Part shown: in pieces, positions 5,677 through 13,943 of the stretch
Numbering within the stretch: the stretch's first letter is position 1
How the letters are laid out: every line of letters begins with the position of its first letter
Origin: Rodentibacter caecimuris
GTDB taxonomy: Bacteria > Pseudomonadota > Gammaproteobacteria > Enterobacterales > Pasteurellaceae
DNA length: 26,898 nucleotides
Reading direction: 5' to 3' (one strand)
NCBI RefSeq assembly: GCF_024622045.1
Contig: NZ_JANKBP010000024.1
Translations under genes and position numbers: made by a program
The notes under the pieces: generated by a model
Seen by the model: the letters and a program-made list of their open reading frames with translations, nothing else
Told to the model about the DNA's origin: nothing
The model's database searches: none

Positions 5677-6103
5677 AAGAGGAATTAACCACATTATTCG
5701 TGACGAAGGTGAACGATTGACTGCTTACCAAGATATTGTTGGTATTTGGACGATTGGTGTGGGCCATACAGGATTTGTTGATGGTAAACCCGTAGCAAAA
5801 GGAATGACTATCAGCAAAGAAAAATCCCGTGAGATTTTAAAGGCGGATTTGACCCGATTTGAAAATGCGATTAATGCGAGTGTAAATGTACCACTCAAAC
5901 AAAATCAATTTGATGCCTTAGTAAGCCTTGCTTTTAATATCGGTGAGGGCTCATTCCGTCGTTCAACTCTCTTACGCAAACTTAATGTCGGTGATTACAA
6001 CGGTGCAAGCCAACAATTCTTAGTTTGGAAAAATGCGGGTGGCCGAGTATCACAAGGGCTACTTAATCGCCGCAGACGTGAAAAGGCATTATTCGATGAA
6101 TAA
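5660..6103 (+). CDS. Endolysin, T4-type lysozyme (glycoside hydrolase 24)
   Basis: A 147-residue muramidase that cuts the glycan strands of peptidoglycan during lysis. The catalytic triad of the T4 lysozyme family is in place with standard spacing: E16 (in RDEGERL), D25 (in AYQDIVGIW) and T31 (in WTIGVGH). Later motifs include the helix QNQFDALVSLAFNIGEG, and GLLNRRRREKALF near the end, typical of the family. The N-terminus has no hydrophobic segment, so this is not a signal-anchor endolysin and needs the holin for release. AGGAGGAG lies before the ATG at 5660; a second ATG follows immediately. It overlaps both the holin and the Rz start, forming a coupled lysis cassette. Confidence 0.95.
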   Translation: MMKTSERGINHIIRDEGERLTAYQDIVGIWTIGVGHTGFVDGKPVAKGMTISKEKSREILKADLTRFENAINASVNVPLKQNQFDALVSLAFNIGEGSFRRSTLLRKLNVGDYNGASQQFLVWKNAGGRVSQGLLNRRRREKALFDE

Positions 6104-6422
6104 ATATGTTTATGCCGTAATTGGCTCACTTATTTTTGGCTTGTGTTTTTGGTTAAGGGTTCAGCACAACACTATCTCTAACTTAAGAGCCGACAATCAG
6201 GCACAAGCCCAAACTATCACAAAGCAAAGTGCGGTCATTTCTCAGCTTGAATTACAAGCCAAAGAAAATGAACGATTGACACTAGAGCTCAGCAAGCAAG
6301 AGACTGAATCAAGGAATAAAGCCAATGAAGTTATTAAATCTATCTCTACGCAAGAGAAAAGCAGTGATGCTTATAACAGCAACGCTCCTCGCAGTGTTAT
6401 TGACTTCTTGCGCCAAGAATGA
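6096..6422 (+). CDS. Rz-like inner-membrane spanin (i-spanin)
   Basis: A 108-residue protein with an N-terminal membrane segment (about 4-22, ending FGLCFWL), then a long alpha-helical, Gln/Glu/Lys-rich periplasmic part with coiled-coil character (about 27-90). This is the shape of Rz/i-spanins, which fuse inner and outer membranes with Rz1 in the last lysis step. The ATG overlaps the lysozyme stop by 8 bases, and GCGGTCATTTC within it contains an uptake core (6227-6235). The longer frame from 6033 is inside the lysozyme and is rejected. Its 3' third overlaps the Rz1 gene in another frame, the usual spanin gene architecture. Confidence 0.85.
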   Translation: MNKYVYAVIGSLIFGLCFWLRVQHNTISNLRADNQAQAQTITKQSAVISQLELQAKENERLTLELSKQETESRNKANEVIKSISTQEKSSDAYNSNAPRSVIDFLRQE

Positions 6423-6609
6423 GCCGGTAACAACGGCTTGTCCTATTTTACCTGCGGCGTTTATCTCTCACTTAGATAAAACTTCATTCAATGGCAGCAC
6501 CTATGGCGATGTTACACAGTATGCCGTCATACTAAAACGTGAGCGAGATATTTGCCTGAATCGGATTGATAAGATTCGGGAATGGCGAGTAGAGCAAGCA
6601 CAGAAATAA
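6325..6609 (+). CDS. Rz1-like outer-membrane lipoprotein spanin (o-spanin)
   Basis: A 94-residue protein starting inside Rz in a different frame and running past its end. It has a lipoprotein signal: a basic start (SLRKRK, 7-12), a hydrophobic core (14-26) and a lipobox L26-T-S-C29, so the mature protein would begin at C29 and attach to the outer membrane. The ATG at 6325 has AAGGA 9 bases upstream; an internal ATG at residue 15 is a less likely start because it would remove the basic region. The mature part (about 66 residues) is longer than lambda Rz1 and not proline-rich, but holds two cysteines (ACP and DICLNR) that could form disulfides. It partners the i-spanin. Confidence 0.82.
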   Translation: MKLLNLSLRKRKAVMLITATLLAVLLTSCAKNEPVTTACPILPAAFISHLDKTSFNGSTYGDVTQYAVILKRERDICLNRIDKIREWRVEQAQK

Positions 6610-6626
6610 CAAACAAGGATTAACCT

Positions 6627-7133
6627 ATGCCTAAGAAAAAAGACGAGGTGAAATCCACGTCTAAGGGCGTGGGGAAATTAACCGATAAACAAAAGCGATT
6701 TGTTGAAGAATATTTGATTGACTTAAACGGTAAACAAGCTGCAATTAGAACAGGTTATAGCGAATCAACTGCAGAACAACAAGCAAGCCGATTGTTAAGT
6801 TATGTTAAGGTGCAAGAGGCCATTCAGATAGCTCAAAATAATCGTTCAGCTCGAGTTCAAGTCACTCAAGATGATGTCTTACGTGATTTGTTAGAGGTTC
6901 GAGATATATGCATGGGGCGTAAATCGATTATCGTTACAGATACCGTTAAGAATAACCAAGAAGGCAAAATAACTGCAGTGGATAATCCTATTTTTGCATT
7001 TGAACCGACAGGGGCAAACAAAGCCCTTGAATTACTCGGTAAACACTTGGGTATGTTTAAAGATCGGGTTGATTTAACCTCAGGTGATAATCCGTTGCCG
7101 GTGAAAATTAATGTGAGTTTTGGTGATGAGTGA
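6627..7133 (+). CDS. Terminase small subunit
   Basis: A 168-residue DNA-recognition subunit of the packaging motor, of the Terminase_2 (PBSX XtmA-like) type. The N-terminus is basic (PKKKDEVKSTSKGVGKL). The family helix-turn-helix follows at about 18-60: LTDKQKRFVEEYLIDLNGKQA, then AIRTGYSESTAEQQASRLLS. A C-terminal helix with NKALELLGKHLGMFKDRVDL is the usual oligomerisation and large-subunit contact region. The start has AAGGA 9 bases before it. It overlaps the large subunit by 8 bases, and the pair opens the morphogenesis module. Confidence 0.92.
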   Translation: MPKKKDEVKSTSKGVGKLTDKQKRFVEEYLIDLNGKQAAIRTGYSESTAEQQASRLLSYVKVQEAIQIAQNNRSARVQVTQDDVLRDLLEVRDICMGRKSIIVTDTVKNNQEGKITAVDNPIFAFEPTGANKALELLGKHLGMFKDRVDLTSGDNPLPVKINVSFGDE

Positions 7134-8484
7134 GCTTAATCTTACATTCTCTCCTAAATTTAAATCGCTATTTCAGTCGATATGGCGGTTTATTATTTTC
7201 TATGGCGGTAGAGGAAGTGGAAAAAGTTTCAACATTGCCCGAGCCTTAATTTTAAAGGCGTATGAAAACCCTATTCGTGTTTTGTGTTGCCGTGAAATTC
7301 AAAAATCCATTTCTGATTCTGTTATTCAAATGCTGGCAGATCAAATTGAAATGTTAGGCTTACAAGCTTTTTTTGATGTGCAGAAAACACAAATCATCGG
7401 TAAAAATGGTTCACGTTTTACTTTCGCCGGGCTGAAAACCAATATTACTTCTATCAAATCGATGACGGGGATTGATTTAGTTTGGGTAGAAGAAGGGGAA
7501 AACGTTTCAAAAGAAAGTTGGGATGTATTGATTCCGACTATTCGTGAAGACGGTTCACAGATCATCGTCAGTTTCAACCCTAAGAATATTCTTGATGATA
7601 CTTATCAACGTTTTGTGATTAATCAGCCGGAACGTTGTTGTTCTGTATTGGTTAATTGGCAGGATAATCCGTATTTTCCAAAAGAATTAATGGAAGATAT
7701 GGAACAAATGAAGGAACGTGATTATGAACTTTATCGTCACATCTATGAAGGTGAGCCAGTCGCTGATAGCGATAAAGTAATCATCAAGCCTGTTTGGATT
7801 GATCATGCTGTTGATGCACATTTGAAACTTGGGTTTGAGGCAAGTGGGCGGAAAATCGTAGGATTTGATGTTGCCGATGATGGTGAAGATGCAAACGCCA
7901 ATGCTTTTGTTCACGGCTCTGTTGTCTGTCGCATTGATGAATGGCGAGGAGAAGATGTTATTGCTTCGGCGGATCACACTCATTTGAATGCAGTTCAATT
8001 TGGTGCTGATGAAATCATTTTCGATAGTATAGGTGTGGGAGCTGGGGTAAAGGCTCGCTATAACCGACTAAATGAAAATAAGATTCGGATCAATGGGTTT
8101 AATGCTGGCGGGGCGGTATTTGAGCCTGATGAAGAATTTATTTATGGTAAAAGGAATCGGGATATGTTCGCCAATATTAAAGCGCAAGCGTGGTGGCGAT
8201 TAAGAGAACGGTTTTATAAAACCTATCGTGCAGTCAAGCACGGTGATGTTTACCCCGTTGATGAACTCATTTCTTTAGATAGCAATATGGCTGATTTGGA
8301 TTATCTAAGGGCAGAGTTATCACGTCCTTATGTGGATTATGATAATAATGGCAGAGTTAAAGTCGAAAGCAAAAAAGATATGCGTAAACGAGGAATTCCT
8401 TCCCCGAATAAAGCAGATGCCTTGGTGATGTGTTTTGCACCGAAAGAGGATGTGCTTTCACGTTTTATGAATTTAGGACAGTAA
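7126..8484 (+). CDS. Terminase large subunit (PBSX/XtmB type)
   Basis: A 452-residue packaging ATPase and nuclease. The ATPase domain shows the Walker A motif GGRGSGKS (27-34) and the Walker B motif IDLVWVEE (116-123) with catalytic Glu. The nuclease domain of RNase H fold has its three acidic residues in sequence: D248 (IVGFDVADD), D300 (EIIFDSIG) and D431 (NKADALVM). Full length for the family. I chose the ATG at 7126, inside the small-subunit end (ATGAGTGA), over upstream in-frame TTG and GTG codons at 7120 and 7123. It is followed after one base by the portal gene. PBSX-type terminases often go with headful packaging, so no cos site is expected. Confidence 0.96.
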   Translation: MSELNLTFSPKFKSLFQSIWRFIIFYGGRGSGKSFNIARALILKAYENPIRVLCCREIQKSISDSVIQMLADQIEMLGLQAFFDVQKTQIIGKNGSRFTFAGLKTNITSIKSMTGIDLVWVEEGENVSKESWDVLIPTIREDGSQIIVSFNPKNILDDTYQRFVINQPERCCSVLVNWQDNPYFPKELMEDMEQMKERDYELYRHIYEGEPVADSDKVIIKPVWIDHAVDAHLKLGFEASGRKIVGFDVADDGEDANANAFVHGSVVCRIDEWRGEDVIASADHTHLNAVQFGADEIIFDSIGVGAGVKARYNRLNENKIRINGFNAGGAVFEPDEEFIYGKRNRDMFANIKAQAWWRLRERFYKTYRAVKHGDVYPVDELISLDSNMADLDYLRAELSRPYVDYDNNGRVKVESKKDMRKRGIPSPNKADALVMCFAPKEDVLSRFMNLGQ

Positions 8485-8485
8485 G

Positions 8486-9802
8486 ATGAATTTTAATCAA
8501 GACGGCTATGCTGATGCATTAGGGCTTAACCAATTTCGGAAAACGCAAGGAAAATCAACCGCACTTTTAGATTTATCACTGTATGAATTGGGTGGTTTAG
8601 CAGCTCGAATTGTCGATATGCCGGCAGATGCAGCGATTTCTCGTAGTCTTCATATTGAAGGTGACAAAGACTCAGCTATTTTGGCTGAATTGGAACGTTT
8701 GTCAGTATTGCCGTCTCTTGCCGATATGGTGCGCTGGTCTCGCTTGTTTGGTGGGGCTGCGTTGGTGTTGCTTACAGACGATGGTGGGCGACTTAATGAG
8801 CCTTTGAGTATAAATCGAATGCAACGAATCAATGAAGTTCGTGTATTTGATTTAACGCAAATCCAACCAACAGAAAAACGTTATTTAGATCCAACGCAAA
8901 CTAATTACGGTCGATTTGAAACATATCGCATTAATATTGGTGCGGTAAGTGGTCAGTTAGATAATCAAGTAGAGGTTCACGAAACCCGCCTATTGTTTAT
9001 GGGGGGCGATCCGTTGCCGAAACGCTTAAAAAATGGTGTTCATTGGATCGGACGTAGTGTAACAAAAACCGTCTTTGAAAAAATCCGTCAATATCAAAAT
9101 GCGTTAGCTTGGTCTGCATTAATCTTACAGCGTAAACAACAAGCTATTCATAAGATGAAAGGGTTGGCGGCTGCCATTGATCAAGGATTAGAAAACCAAG
9201 TACGTAATCGGATTAATCTTGTGGAACGAGCCCGCAGTATGCTTAATGGCGTAGCGGTGGATAGTGAAGATGATTACACCATTTCTCAGTCGGATTTGAG
9301 TGGTGTTGTTGATGTGCTGGACGAATTTAAAGTGGCGATTTCTGCGGATTGTCATATCCCAGTGGCTATTTTGTTCGGGCAGTCAGCAAAAGGAATGAAT
9401 GCAACAGGCGAGAACGATTTAGAAAGCTACTATGATTTAATTGAAGGTATCCAACAACACAAAATGAAACCGGTGTTGGAAAAACTGATTGAATTAATTC
9501 TTAGACAAAAACATCTTCAGTTCTTTGAAAATTGGGAAATCCAATTCCCTTCATTAAACACACCAAGCGACAAAGAACAAGCTGAAACCCGTAAAGCCAA
9601 TGCGGATGCAGCAAAAGCGGAAAGCACCAGATTAATTGAATTGGTGGATGCGGGGGTATTGTCTGCTGAAGAAGTTCGAACTCAAGTAGCGGAAGAATTT
9701 AATATTTCGCCTGATAAAATGCCTGAGATAGATGATGAAACCATTAACGACTATCAAAACTCGAAGAAAGCAAAAGATTTGGCTGTTCCCACACGCAATT
9801 GA
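8486..9802 (+). CDS. Portal protein (DUF1073 family)
   Basis: A 438-residue portal of the DUF1073 type, the dodecameric ring at the capsid vertex through which DNA enters and leaves. Family landmarks are the opening GYADALGLNQFRKTQGKS, a LYELGGLAARIVDMPADAA helix, the WSRLFGGAALVLL strand, RSMLNGVAVDSEDDY, and PVAILFGQSAKGMNATGEND near the crown. Its C-terminus is a charged helical tail. Position directly after the large terminase and before MuF confirms the role. Some annotation systems label the N-terminal domain of this family as anti-CBASS Acb1-like; length and context argue for the structural portal. The MuF gene starts inside its last 70 bases. Confidence 0.9.
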   Translation: MNFNQDGYADALGLNQFRKTQGKSTALLDLSLYELGGLAARIVDMPADAAISRSLHIEGDKDSAILAELERLSVLPSLADMVRWSRLFGGAALVLLTDDGGRLNEPLSINRMQRINEVRVFDLTQIQPTEKRYLDPTQTNYGRFETYRINIGAVSGQLDNQVEVHETRLLFMGGDPLPKRLKNGVHWIGRSVTKTVFEKIRQYQNALAWSALILQRKQQAIHKMKGLAAAIDQGLENQVRNRINLVERARSMLNGVAVDSEDDYTISQSDLSGVVDVLDEFKVAISADCHIPVAILFGQSAKGMNATGENDLESYYDLIEGIQQHKMKPVLEKLIELILRQKHLQFFENWEIQFPSLNTPSDKEQAETRKANADAAKAESTRLIELVDAGVLSAEEVRTQVAEEFNISPDKMPEIDDETINDYQNSKKAKDLAVPTRN

Positions 9803-11306
9803 GCGTGAATATGTAAAAGCGTTGGTTGGGGTGGCGAATAAAATCAGCCTATTAGCACGGAAGAAAGTTGATGAAATTCGACCTCACTTTGAGGCAGAAT
9901 TACGACAAGACGGCATATTTGATTGGCTTTTATGGTGGCTAGATGAACTGGAAGGGCTGTTGTTAAATTCAGTCGATGAGATTGATTTACAAAACCTCAT
10001 CCATCATTATTTTACGCAGACAGACGAGTTCAATAAAAAACAATTCCATAAGGTACTAAAGTCGGCATACAGGGTGAATATTTTTGTTTCCGAACCTTGG
10101 CTTGATGAGCCATTAACCCTCGCAGAACTCGCCAATATTGACTTGATTAAGAGTATTCCTCGTGATTTACATGATAGATTGCGAGGGCGCTTTATTCGAG
10201 CTGTGCGAAATGGTGAACGTTGGGAAAGTGTAAAGGCTGATTTGGAAAAACTATTTAATTTGCCGGAAAAACGGGCGACATTGATTGCCCGAGATCAAAT
10301 CGGCAAACTCAACGGACAATTAACCCGACTTCGCCAAGAAAATATCGGGGTAAAAAGCTATATTTGGCGTGGTATGTTGGACGAACGTGAGCGTGAACGC
10401 CATGTTGAGAGAGAGGGAAAGTCATTTAATTGGGATGAACCGCCTGAAGACGGTCACCCCGGTGAGCCGATTTTATGCCGTTGTTATGCCGAAGCTGTAT
10501 TACCGGATTTTGACGAGTTGCAAGGTGTGATTTATGCGGATAAGCCATTGACTTTTAGAACGAATCATTCAAGATCTTCGTTAAAAACTGCAGAGGCAAA
10601 ACAGATGCGCACCAAATGGGATGATAATTTTCCTGATACTATTATTGATAGAAAGTTAGCTGATGCGACTTCTCACCCTTTATATCAAGCAGCAAAACAA
10701 GGAAATATTGGCGCAGCTTATCAATTGGCTCAGTCTCTTGTTAGTGATGAAGCTGTGGCTAAATTAAAAACAATTATTGGCAATAAATCAGCTGTTTTGG
10801 TGCCTGTCCATGCAGAAGAAGCTGTGGGGCGTAATATGATTCCGATCGCAACTGCAACCGTATTGTCTAAAAGGCTGAATATTCCAGTTGAGCTTTCTAT
10901 TGTTCAAGCAACCAAAGTTTCTCGAACTGGTGGAGATGGATGGCATAGGCTTATTAATTCTCCTGCTTTCGATGGGGTTGTGCCTAGGGAAAATGCTATT
11001 ATTCTTGATGATACTCAAACTCAAGGTGGGACGTTGGCGAGTTTAAAAGGGTATATTGAAAGTCACAACGGAAAAGTAATTGCATCTTATGCTTTAACTG
11101 GTAAACAATATTCTGTACAATTAAGGCTATCAAAGAGTACCTTGAATGAATTACGGAGCAAATATGGAGAACTTGAAGGTTGGTGGGAAAAAGAGTTCGG
11201 ATATGACTTCTCAAAACTTACAGAATGGGAAGCACGGTTCATTATCAATTCCCGTAAGACACCTGACGAAGTCAGAAATACAATCATTGCGAGAAAGCAA
11301 GCGTGA
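9732..11306 (+). CDS. MuF (SPP1 gp7-like) head protein fused to a phosphoribosyltransferase-like domain
   Basis: A 524-residue protein of two parts. Residues about 140-258 are the MuF domain, a minor head protein packed in the capsid near the portal; its ending is typical (RHVEREGKSFNWD, then PPEDGHPGEPILCRCYAEAV). A linker leads to a C-terminal domain of about 220 residues (300-524), which is not needed for head assembly in shorter relatives. It carries a type I phosphoribosyltransferase signature: strand I423-I-L-D-D, then T428-Q-T-Q-G-G-T434, the PRPP-binding loop, plus VLVPVHAEEAVGRN (355-368) and a conserved KVSRTGGDGWHRL segment. MuF proteins are known carriers of C-terminal effector domains delivered with phage DNA; PRTase domains are reported in such multidomain phage proteins. 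The true start is uncertain: 9732 overlaps the portal gene by 71 bases and has no strong ribosome site. A terminator follows. Confidence 0.85.
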   Translation: MMKPLTTIKTRRKQKIWLFPHAIEREYVKALVGVANKISLLARKKVDEIRPHFEAELRQDGIFDWLLWWLDELEGLLLNSVDEIDLQNLIHHYFTQTDEFNKKQFHKVLKSAYRVNIFVSEPWLDEPLTLAELANIDLIKSIPRDLHDRLRGRFIRAVRNGERWESVKADLEKLFNLPEKRATLIARDQIGKLNGQLTRLRQENIGVKSYIWRGMLDERERERHVEREGKSFNWDEPPEDGHPGEPILCRCYAEAVLPDFDELQGVIYADKPLTFRTNHSRSSLKTAEAKQMRTKWDDNFPDTIIDRKLADATSHPLYQAAKQGNIGAAYQLAQSLVSDEAVAKLKTIIGNKSAVLVPVHAEEAVGRNMIPIATATVLSKRLNIPVELSIVQATKVSRTGGDGWHRLINSPAFDGVVPRENAIILDDTQTQGGTLASLKGYIESHNGKVIASYALTGKQYSVQLRLSKSTLNELRSKYGELEGWWEKEFGYDFSKLTEWEARFIINSRKTPDEVRNTIIARKQA

Positions 11307-11352
11307 TGCTTATTATAAAATGATGGCGATGAATTAATTCTTGCACTACAAA

Positions 11353-11390
11353 AAAAGCCCCGAAACTTTATTATTTTCGGGGCTTTTATT
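11353..11390 (+). terminator. Strong intrinsic terminator after MuF-PRTase
   Basis: A 13-bp perfect stem, AAAAGCCCCGAAA (11353-11365) with TTTCGGGGCTTTT (11375-11387), with a 9-base loop and T-rich tail. It lies between head genes, so the late operon needs read-through or a new promoter here. Being symmetric with A- and T-runs, it could act in both directions. Confidence 0.9.
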
Positions 11391-11419
11391 ATTACTGCCG
11401 ATATTTCAAGGAGTAAACA

Positions 11420-12493
11420 ATGGTTATGCGATACGATCGTCTTGCACTGCAAGCAAGGCGTGATGACAATGGATTTATTTATGATACCCCTGTTCTAACA
11501 AGAACGGGGGTTTTTGTTTATGCGCTGCCGGACGGTTCAAAACGGCGTGAATATCGTCCGCCTGATGAGGTATTTAAAGCGGACAGTTTACGTGCCTATA
11601 AGGGGATACCTATTACAGATGAGCATCATGGCAAAGTTACCAAAGAGAATGCGCATTTGGTGATTGGTTCAGTGTTATCTGAAGGGCGACAAGACGGCAA
11701 TAATCTCACTGCAGAGGTTGTGATCCACAATACTCAAGCGGTGGATTTAGGTAAAAAAGAATTATCGGTGGGCTATTCGGTGGAACTGGAAGAAAAAAGC
11801 GGTATCACTGAAGATGGTGAGGCTTATGATTGCATTCAGCGTAACATTAAGCCGAATCATTTAGCTATCGTAACACGTGGCAGAGCCGGTACGGCAAAGC
11901 TTAATTTAGATGCGGCAGATGCCGTGGAATATCGAGAAGATGGAGAAGGTCAAATGACTGAAAAAAATCAAAACTTATCCCAAATTCGCTTAGATAGTGG
12001 CATTGAATATCCTGCCGCACCGGAAGTGATCGTGGAGTTCAATAAACTTAAACAAGACCGTGCAACGGCAAAAGCGGAAAAGGATAAAGAAGCTGACCGA
12101 GCTGATGCTTTACAAGCGAAAGTGAATGATTTGGAAAAGGCACAGGAGAAGTTAAAGCAAGATGCTTACAATCAGGCGAAAGCACGCATTAAGCTTGAAG
12201 AAACCGCAAAATCACACAAAGTCGAGGTGAAAGCCGATAGCACTGATCGCCAGTTACAAGAGGCGGTGATTTCTGCTATTCGTCAAGACGGTGCTGATTT
12301 ATCGCAAAAATCTGATGCGTATATTGAAGCGGCATTTGATATGGCTTGTGCAGAAGCAAAAGCTCGTGAAGATAGTGCGGGCGCACAACGTGCAGCATTA
12401 ACACCTACACAAAATCAAAATGCGACCTTTAATCAAGATGGTACGCCAAAATTAACCGGTCGTGCGGCAATGCTAGCCTCACGCAATCAATAG
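11420..12493 (+). CDS. DUF2213 capsid maturation protease / scaffold protein
   Basis: A 357-residue protein of the DUF2213 family. The N-terminal half (about 1-175) has the features of a prohead protease: YKGIPITDEHHGKV (H69, H70), KELSVGYSVEL (S116, S120) and NHLAIVTRGRAGTA (H147) are candidate catalytic positions. The C-terminal half (about 205-330) is a Lys/Glu/Ala-rich coiled coil, as expected for a scaffold that guides capsid assembly and is then degraded. An in-frame ATG at 11954 (residue 179) has GGAGAAGG just upstream and could give a separate 179-residue scaffold, like lambda Nu3 nested in gene C. The main start has CAAGGAG at good spacing. Scaffold and protease roles are inferred from family and position. 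Confidence 0.85.
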   Translation: MVMRYDRLALQARRDDNGFIYDTPVLTRTGVFVYALPDGSKRREYRPPDEVFKADSLRAYKGIPITDEHHGKVTKENAHLVIGSVLSEGRQDGNNLTAEVVIHNTQAVDLGKKELSVGYSVELEEKSGITEDGEAYDCIQRNIKPNHLAIVTRGRAGTAKLNLDAADAVEYREDGEGQMTEKNQNLSQIRLDSGIEYPAAPEVIVEFNKLKQDRATAKAEKDKEADRADALQAKVNDLEKAQEKLKQDAYNQAKARIKLEETAKSHKVEVKADSTDRQLQEAVISAIRQDGADLSQKSDAYIEAAFDMACAEAKAREDSAGAQRAALTPTQNQNATFNQDGTPKLTGRAAMLASRNQ

Positions 12494-12503
12494 GAGAATA
12501 AAC

Positions 12504-12926
12504 ATGAGTCAGGTTTATGACAATCATTTACCTTCAGCATTTGCCGGTATGAAAGCCGATGCACGCTATGATTTGGTAGAAAGTTTTGCCTCTGAGGGTG
12601 ATATTCCTTTTGGTGCGATTGTGACTAAAGGAACAAGTGCTACACAGGTAAAATTAGGTGGTGAAAAAGCGTTAGGAATTGCATTACATTCTCACGCTGT
12701 TGTTGGGAACTATGCGCAATTTGATAGCGTATCCGTGTTGCGACAAGGTGCTGCGTGGTGTGTTGTTAAAGAAGGTGCAACGATCACAGCGGGAGAGGCG
12801 GTGAAATTCGATCCGGCAACCGGTCAAGTGTCTAATGCAGGAACAGAACTCCCGAATGCCACCTTTAAAACCGGTGCAGTAGATTGTGGCAAATTCGGTA
12901 AATTAGTAATTGTTGAGATTCTTTAA
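12504..12926 (+). CDS. DUF2190-type capsid decoration / cement protein
   Basis: A 140-residue beta-rich protein. The N-terminal YDNHLPSAFAGMKADARYDL, the IPFGAIVTKGTSATQVKLGG strand pair, GIALHSHAVVGNYAQFDSVSVLRQGAAWCVV, and GEAVKFDPATGQVSNAGTELPNATF are all typical of the structural cement (gp24-like / DUF2190) proteins that sit on the outer capsid surface and stabilise it. Full length for the group. TAGGAG lies just before the ATG. It is placed between protease/scaffold and major capsid genes, the usual site, and a terminator separates it from the capsid gene. Whether it makes trimers on the shell cannot be seen here. Confidence 0.82.
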   Translation: MSQVYDNHLPSAFAGMKADARYDLVESFASEGDIPFGAIVTKGTSATQVKLGGEKALGIALHSHAVVGNYAQFDSVSVLRQGAAWCVVKEGATITAGEAVKFDPATGQVSNAGTELPNATFKTGAVDCGKFGKLVIVEIL

Positions 12927-12961
12927 TCAAAACGATTGAGATATTAACCGCGCTTTTGATT

Positions 12962-12987
12962 AGCTCCGATAAATCGGGGCTTTTTTT
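12962..12987 (+). terminator. Intrinsic terminator before the major capsid gene
   Basis: AGCTCCGA (12962-12969) pairs with TCGGGGCT (12974-12981, one G-U) around TAAA, followed by a run of T. A degenerate uptake core with one mismatch (ACCGCGCTTTT) lies just upstream. Confidence 0.85.
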
Positions 12988-13001
12988 ATAAGGAAAAAAT
13001 A

Positions 13002-13943
13002 ATGGAAAAGAATCAAATTGAACTTAGCGAAATTAATAAATGCTTAAATGCTGCCGGTATCTTTAATCAGGATGCAGGATTATTTACCGCACGTCAATTA
13101 GAGGTGGTTCGCAACAAAATTTATGAAGAAAAATTGCCGGCAATGAACGGTTTGGCTTTAGTGCCGATTTCTCATGAAGCACCGGAATGGGCGGAAACCT
13201 TGACGGAAAAAACCTTTGATATGGTTGGTATGGCGAAAATCATTGCGAATTATGCTGATGACTTACCTCGTGCTGATGTAGCAATGAGCGAACGAGCCAT
13301 TAAAGTAAAAGGTTTAGGTGCGGCGTATGGCTATAACTTGCAAGAGTTAAAAGCAGCTGCGGCCAACCAAACCGATTTACCGAGCGCAAAAGCGCGTGCG
13401 GCTCGTCGTGCGGTGGAAGTAAAAATGAACACTATTGCTTTATTGGGCGATAAAGAATATGGCTTAAACGGTTTTATTCATCACCCGAATTTAGGTGAAA
13501 CCACGCTCACCGGTGGTTGGAAAACTGCTACGGCAGAAAGCGTATTGGCTGACTTGGATAATCTCCATGACACCGTGATTTTACAGTCAAAAGGTGTTCA
13601 CAAGCCAACGCATTTATTGCTTTCCTTAACTGACTACCAAACCCTGTCCAGTAAATATATGGATACAGCGGATAAACTCGATGTGCTTTCTTTCTTCAAG
13701 AAAAAACACCCAAATTTAACTATTGAGGGGATTTGGGAGTTAGAGAAAGCCGGTACTGACGGTAAAAATATTGCCATTTGTTACGAGAAAAATCTCGATA
13801 ACTTAAGCCTTGAAGTACCGCAAGATTTTACTCAGTTGCCGGCACAAGAACGAAACCTTGAATTGGTGGTGAACTGTATTGCCCGTGTAGGTGGCGTGTT
13901 CTTGCGCTATCCGTTATCAGCTACAAAAGCGGAGATTGCCTAA
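13002..13943 (+). CDS. Major capsid protein (DUF2184 family)
   Basis: A 313-residue protein of the DUF2184 major-capsid group, expected to have the HK97 fold and to form the icosahedral shell. Family landmarks are FTARQLEVVRNKIYEEKLPAM near the N-terminus, SHEAPEWAETLTEKTFDMVG, a central YGYNLQELKAAAANQTDLPS helix, GDKEYGLNGFIHHPN, THLLLSLTDYQTL, and a C-terminal strand set ending GGVFLRYPLSATKAEIA. The ATG follows AAGGAAAAAATA. It lies after scaffold and decoration genes and before connector genes. No separate delta domain is obvious, consistent with a dedicated scaffold upstream. It overlaps the next small gene by one base. Confidence 0.87.
   Translation: MEKNQIELSEINKCLNAAGIFNQDAGLFTARQLEVVRNKIYEEKLPAMNGLALVPISHEAPEWAETLTEKTFDMVGMAKIIANYADDLPRADVAMSERAIKVKGLGAAYGYNLQELKAAAANQTDLPSAKARAARRAVEVKMNTIALLGDKEYGLNGFIHHPNLGETTLTGGWKTATAESVLADLDNLHDTVILQSKGVHKPTHLLLSLTDYQTLSSKYMDTADKLDVLSFFKKKHPNLTIEGIWELEKAGTDGKNIAICYEKNLDNLSLEVPQDFTQLPAQERNLELVVNCIARVGGVFLRYPLSATKAEIA

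Noticed and set aside
8486..9802. Portal gene as an anti-CBASS (Acb1) protein
   Set aside because: Some family labels mention Acb1 for the DUF1073 N-terminal domain, but length, motifs and position between large terminase and MuF fit the structural portal.
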